Assembly (NCBI RefSeq): GCF_001039045.1
Contig: NZ_LFEE01000038.1
Span: forward strand, 20,668-84,667
Reading direction: 5' to 3'
From: Lactiplantibacillus herbarum
GTDB taxonomy: Bacteria > Bacillota > Bacilli > Lactobacillales > Lactobacillaceae
DNA length: 64,000 nt
The position numbers and the translations under genes were made by a program. Position 1 is the stretch's first letter. Each line of letters opens with the position of its first letter. Shown one piece after another: positions 63,001-64,000 of this stretch. A model generated the notes under the pieces. The model had not been told where the DNA came from and did no database searches. It saw nothing but the letters and a program-made list of their open reading frames with translations.

Positions 63001-63507
63001 ATTGTCACTAGCAGCCGTTGTAGCTGAGCTCACACTTGCTGCATTTGAACCAGCTGTCTGACTAGTTGAATCCGCACTTGCGACACTAGTTACTTGTGAC
63101 GTACTAGTTGCTGACTCAGACTTCGTACTCTGCGGCTGACTACTCGACACGGCATCTGCAGCTTCACTTTTTGCGGTTGAGCTACTTGTAGCCACTGAAG
63201 GTTGAGTAGCCGCACTAGTCGTTGCCACCGTCGCACTCTGACTAGTTGCCGCATCAGCGTTACTAGTACTAATTTCAGAACTGCTAGTGCTCGTATTACT
63301 TGTGCTAGTTAATGTTACGGTTTTACTTTGTAATGTCGTTGCTGTATCCGTATTCTGACTAGTTGACTCAGCTTGTGCATTATCAGTGTCCGCCTGACCC
63401 GTCAGACTCATAGCTTGCCATGTCAATGTAGCCATCCCTGCAATCAGCCACATTTTACCTTTTTTATACATTTTATATCGTACTTTGGTGTTAGTTGATG
63501 GTTTCAT
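60034..63507 (-). CDS. Sortase-anchored BspA-type (DUF285) surface protein, second copy
   Basis: 1157 residues. The KxYKxGKxW signal is KMYKKGKMW at 12-20. A Ser/Thr-rich stretch runs to about 190. A shorter DUF285 block (about 315-490, about seven units such as LTSLDLSGFDTSQVTDMVFMF) is followed by five or six Ig-like units of about 81 residues (about 570-960), an Asn/Gly/Thr/Asp-rich spacer (about 962-1072), LPQTDE near 1120 and a helix with QRRRTNK. The Ig-like and anchor parts are nearly identical in pattern to 19931-24874. ATG 63507 follows GGGGA. It is flanked on the left by gene remnants. Confidence 0.92.
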   Translation of the reverse strand: MKPSTNTKVRYKMYKKGKMWLIAGMATLTWQAMSLTGQADTDNAQAESTSQNTDTATTLQSKTVTLTSTSNTSTSSSEISTSNADAATSQSATVATTSAATQPSVATSSSTAKSEAADAVSSSQPQSTKSESATSTSQVTSVASADSTSQTAGSNAASVSSATTAASDNQASEATESSNDDSNKKQVSVTTTNATAIKTIVSTKGQLVKVAAVTTGYDDPSNIASGISNTSKWYISSDNTLHFEEGTLAEFNIIKVSGNGYDVFYTESAWPWYGYEDQVKTVIFDGPVVAGKNLAGFLGNLPNLESIKNLNLLDTLATENMIGLFYEDISLTSLDVSSLDTKNVTNMHSMFFQCASLTSLDLSGFDTSQVTDMVFMFTACSGLSSLNVSSFDTSKVTNMHDMFAGFVDLDTGLPTQQWSLDLSNFDTSQVTDMSGMFLLSMNLTDINISSFDTSKVTKIGGMFRSLGSLTSLDLSNFDMRQVTSLYNTVDESGFMTNLTGVKTLKLGINSRLIVGDIDSELPDVPTDGIYTGKWISTTTGKTYTSTELMALYADTAQTFTADTFIWQTTVMVQDTTLIAGPKTVWSTSDNYSSESVQSFNNVTVVVDGVVGGTVDTMTPGTYQVAYQYVLDGVTYTSEAATVTVIASQVNVTAENKTLTQNESWDAETAFTGALDADGSSLDFSKITVSGDVDTSTTGDYPVTYSYTDDYGNEKSVTITVSVVATTASVNAEDKTITQGSTWEAESAFVSGTDANGNAISFADVKVSGDKVDTSKPGTYKVTYTYTDKFGNEVAQMIIVTVTAADSKANVIAKDTTITQGSTWDPSAGFVSGTDADGNTISFDDVKVSGAVDTSKPGTYKVTYTYTDKYDNEVSQTIVVTVEAADSKASVTAKDMTVTQGSTWNAEDAFVSGTDADGNAISFDDVKVSGDTVDTSKPGTYKVTYTYTDKYDNEVSQTITVTVTAEGTDNNGGTDTDNNSGSDNNGGTDTAGNNGDSDNNGGTDTDNNGDSDNNGGTDTGDNGDGDNNGSTDTAGNNGDSDNNGGTDTGDNRDSDNNGSTDTNNNGETITGSNTSKSINANMNNKNSSTVNTDYQASTTKTVKLGAQTKGTAVDQLSKGNLPQTDEKTQSSAGIIGLTLLGFTGLLALIGTQRRRTNK

Positions 63508-63684
63508 TTTAAGATAGTCCCCGTTTTTTAGTTTTTATTTAAATAAAATTATATAGTATAAATCAATTTATTATACCAATATAATTAAGCCGATACCAAA
63601 TAAACCACCTAAACAATTCCAATGTTCAATCATACTAATAGATATTATGCATGCGAGCCACCAAGTAATCTAATTGTTCTATTT

Positions 63685-63720
63685 AAAAAAAAAGAACTCA
63701 ATTTAGTAAATAAATTGAGT
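63685..63720 (-). terminator. Terminator of the right-edge gene
   Basis: actcaattta (63696-63705) and taaattgagt (63711-63720) form a perfect 10-bp stem, followed on the minus strand by a run of nine T. Confidence 0.88.
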
Positions 63721-63762
63721 CCTACATATTTTTTCTGGCATCCTCTGTTTAAATAACTGCGA

Positions 63763-64000
63763 TTATTCAGCTACCGTATGATTCTCATCCACCATATACT
63801 GGAATTCAATCGAACCACTTAACAGGTCGGCTTTAAACAACCCCTGTGTCCCGTTGCTCTCATCTGCCATCACAACGAAGTAACTAGCTCCTTCATCAGT
63901 GACGTGTTGGAAACTGACGTATTCGCCCTTAAACCCGTTTTTCCGAAACAATCCAATCAACCGGATCATTTCCCGTTGCGTTACTTCACTCGCTACTGAC
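63763..64000 (-). CDS. Unrecognised protein, C-terminal part (5' end outside window)
   Basis: The frame is open to the window edge; an internal ATG at 63969 is unlikely to be the start because codons upstream (SVASEVTQRE) continue without a stop. About 79 residues are visible: GFKGEYVSFQHVTDEGASYFVVMADES and GLFKADLLSGSIEFQYMVDE. No family was recognised. A broken copy lies at 59560-59650. Confidence 0.7.
   Translation of the reverse strand, partial: SVASEVTQREMIRLIGLFRKNGFKGEYVSFQHVTDEGASYFVVMADESNGTQGLFKADLLSGSIEFQYMVDENHTVAE

Overview
The window looks like chromosomal DNA of a Lactobacillaceae species, most likely the Lactiplantibacillus plantarum group. The evidence is moderate GC with AT-rich intergenic regions, strong AGGAGG-type ribosome binding sites, frequent TTG starts, and four giant wall-anchored proteins. 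All four carry a KxYKxGKxW-type signal peptide and an LPQTDE/D sortase motif, the plantarum-type LPxTG variant. The species call is inference; no rRNA, tRNA, phage, IS element or CRISPR array was seen.

Layout. 0-11.4 kb: the end of a TetR-type regulator; an iron/siderophore-type ABC importer (lipoprotein divergent from ATPase and two FecCD permeases); a CsbD-like small protein; an acetyltransferase-SDR pair; a YjbR protein; a secreted repeat-bearing L,D-transpeptidase; and a TetR regulator followed by a divergent oleate hydratase. 11.4-25 kb: two giant adhesins (MBG/MucBP type and BspA/DUF285 type) flank a MarR-rhodanese operon and a TetR-methyltransferase operon. 25.5-36.3 kb: small-molecule and ion genes. 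These include three TMEM175-family channels, a GT39-like membrane glycosyltransferase, NudC, a CrtC/AttH-like protein with divergent TetR, ArsC, and a CzrA-type metal sensor divergent from a CadD transporter. 36.3-39.6 kb: a MucBP adhesin. 40-55.5 kb: a compact accessory-metabolism and regulation block. It holds MerR-CMD divergent from amidohydrolase-LtrA, MazEF, MarR-DUF3781 divergent from an MFS exporter, HAD, TfoX-C, MazG-like, an orphan DinJ, aspartase, an ABC-2 exporter with TetR, TetR divergent from a quinone oxidoreductase, and a HEPN-like protein. 55.7-64 kb: a membrane protein, a GNAT, a probable structured small RNA, RpiR and epimerase converging on overlapping stops, a zone of decayed gene fragments, a second BspA-type adhesin, and a gene running off the right edge.

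Several modules are regulator-target pairs with visible operators: a 36-bp perfect palindrome before marR-rhodanese, back-to-back promoters between marR and the MFS gene, a GGTACC-rich operator on the ABC exporter promoter, and an ArsR-type operator between the metal sensor and CadD.

The least expected signals are these: a GC-rich promoter-RNA-terminator unit near 57.2-57.3 kb; a three-copy element with DnaA-box-like ends at 56.4, 57.4 and 59.7 kb; gene remnants on the left of the 60-63.5 kb adhesin, one homologous to the intact gene on its right; a three-copy terminator-hairpin family; and an oleate hydratase with an altered FAD-loop motif.
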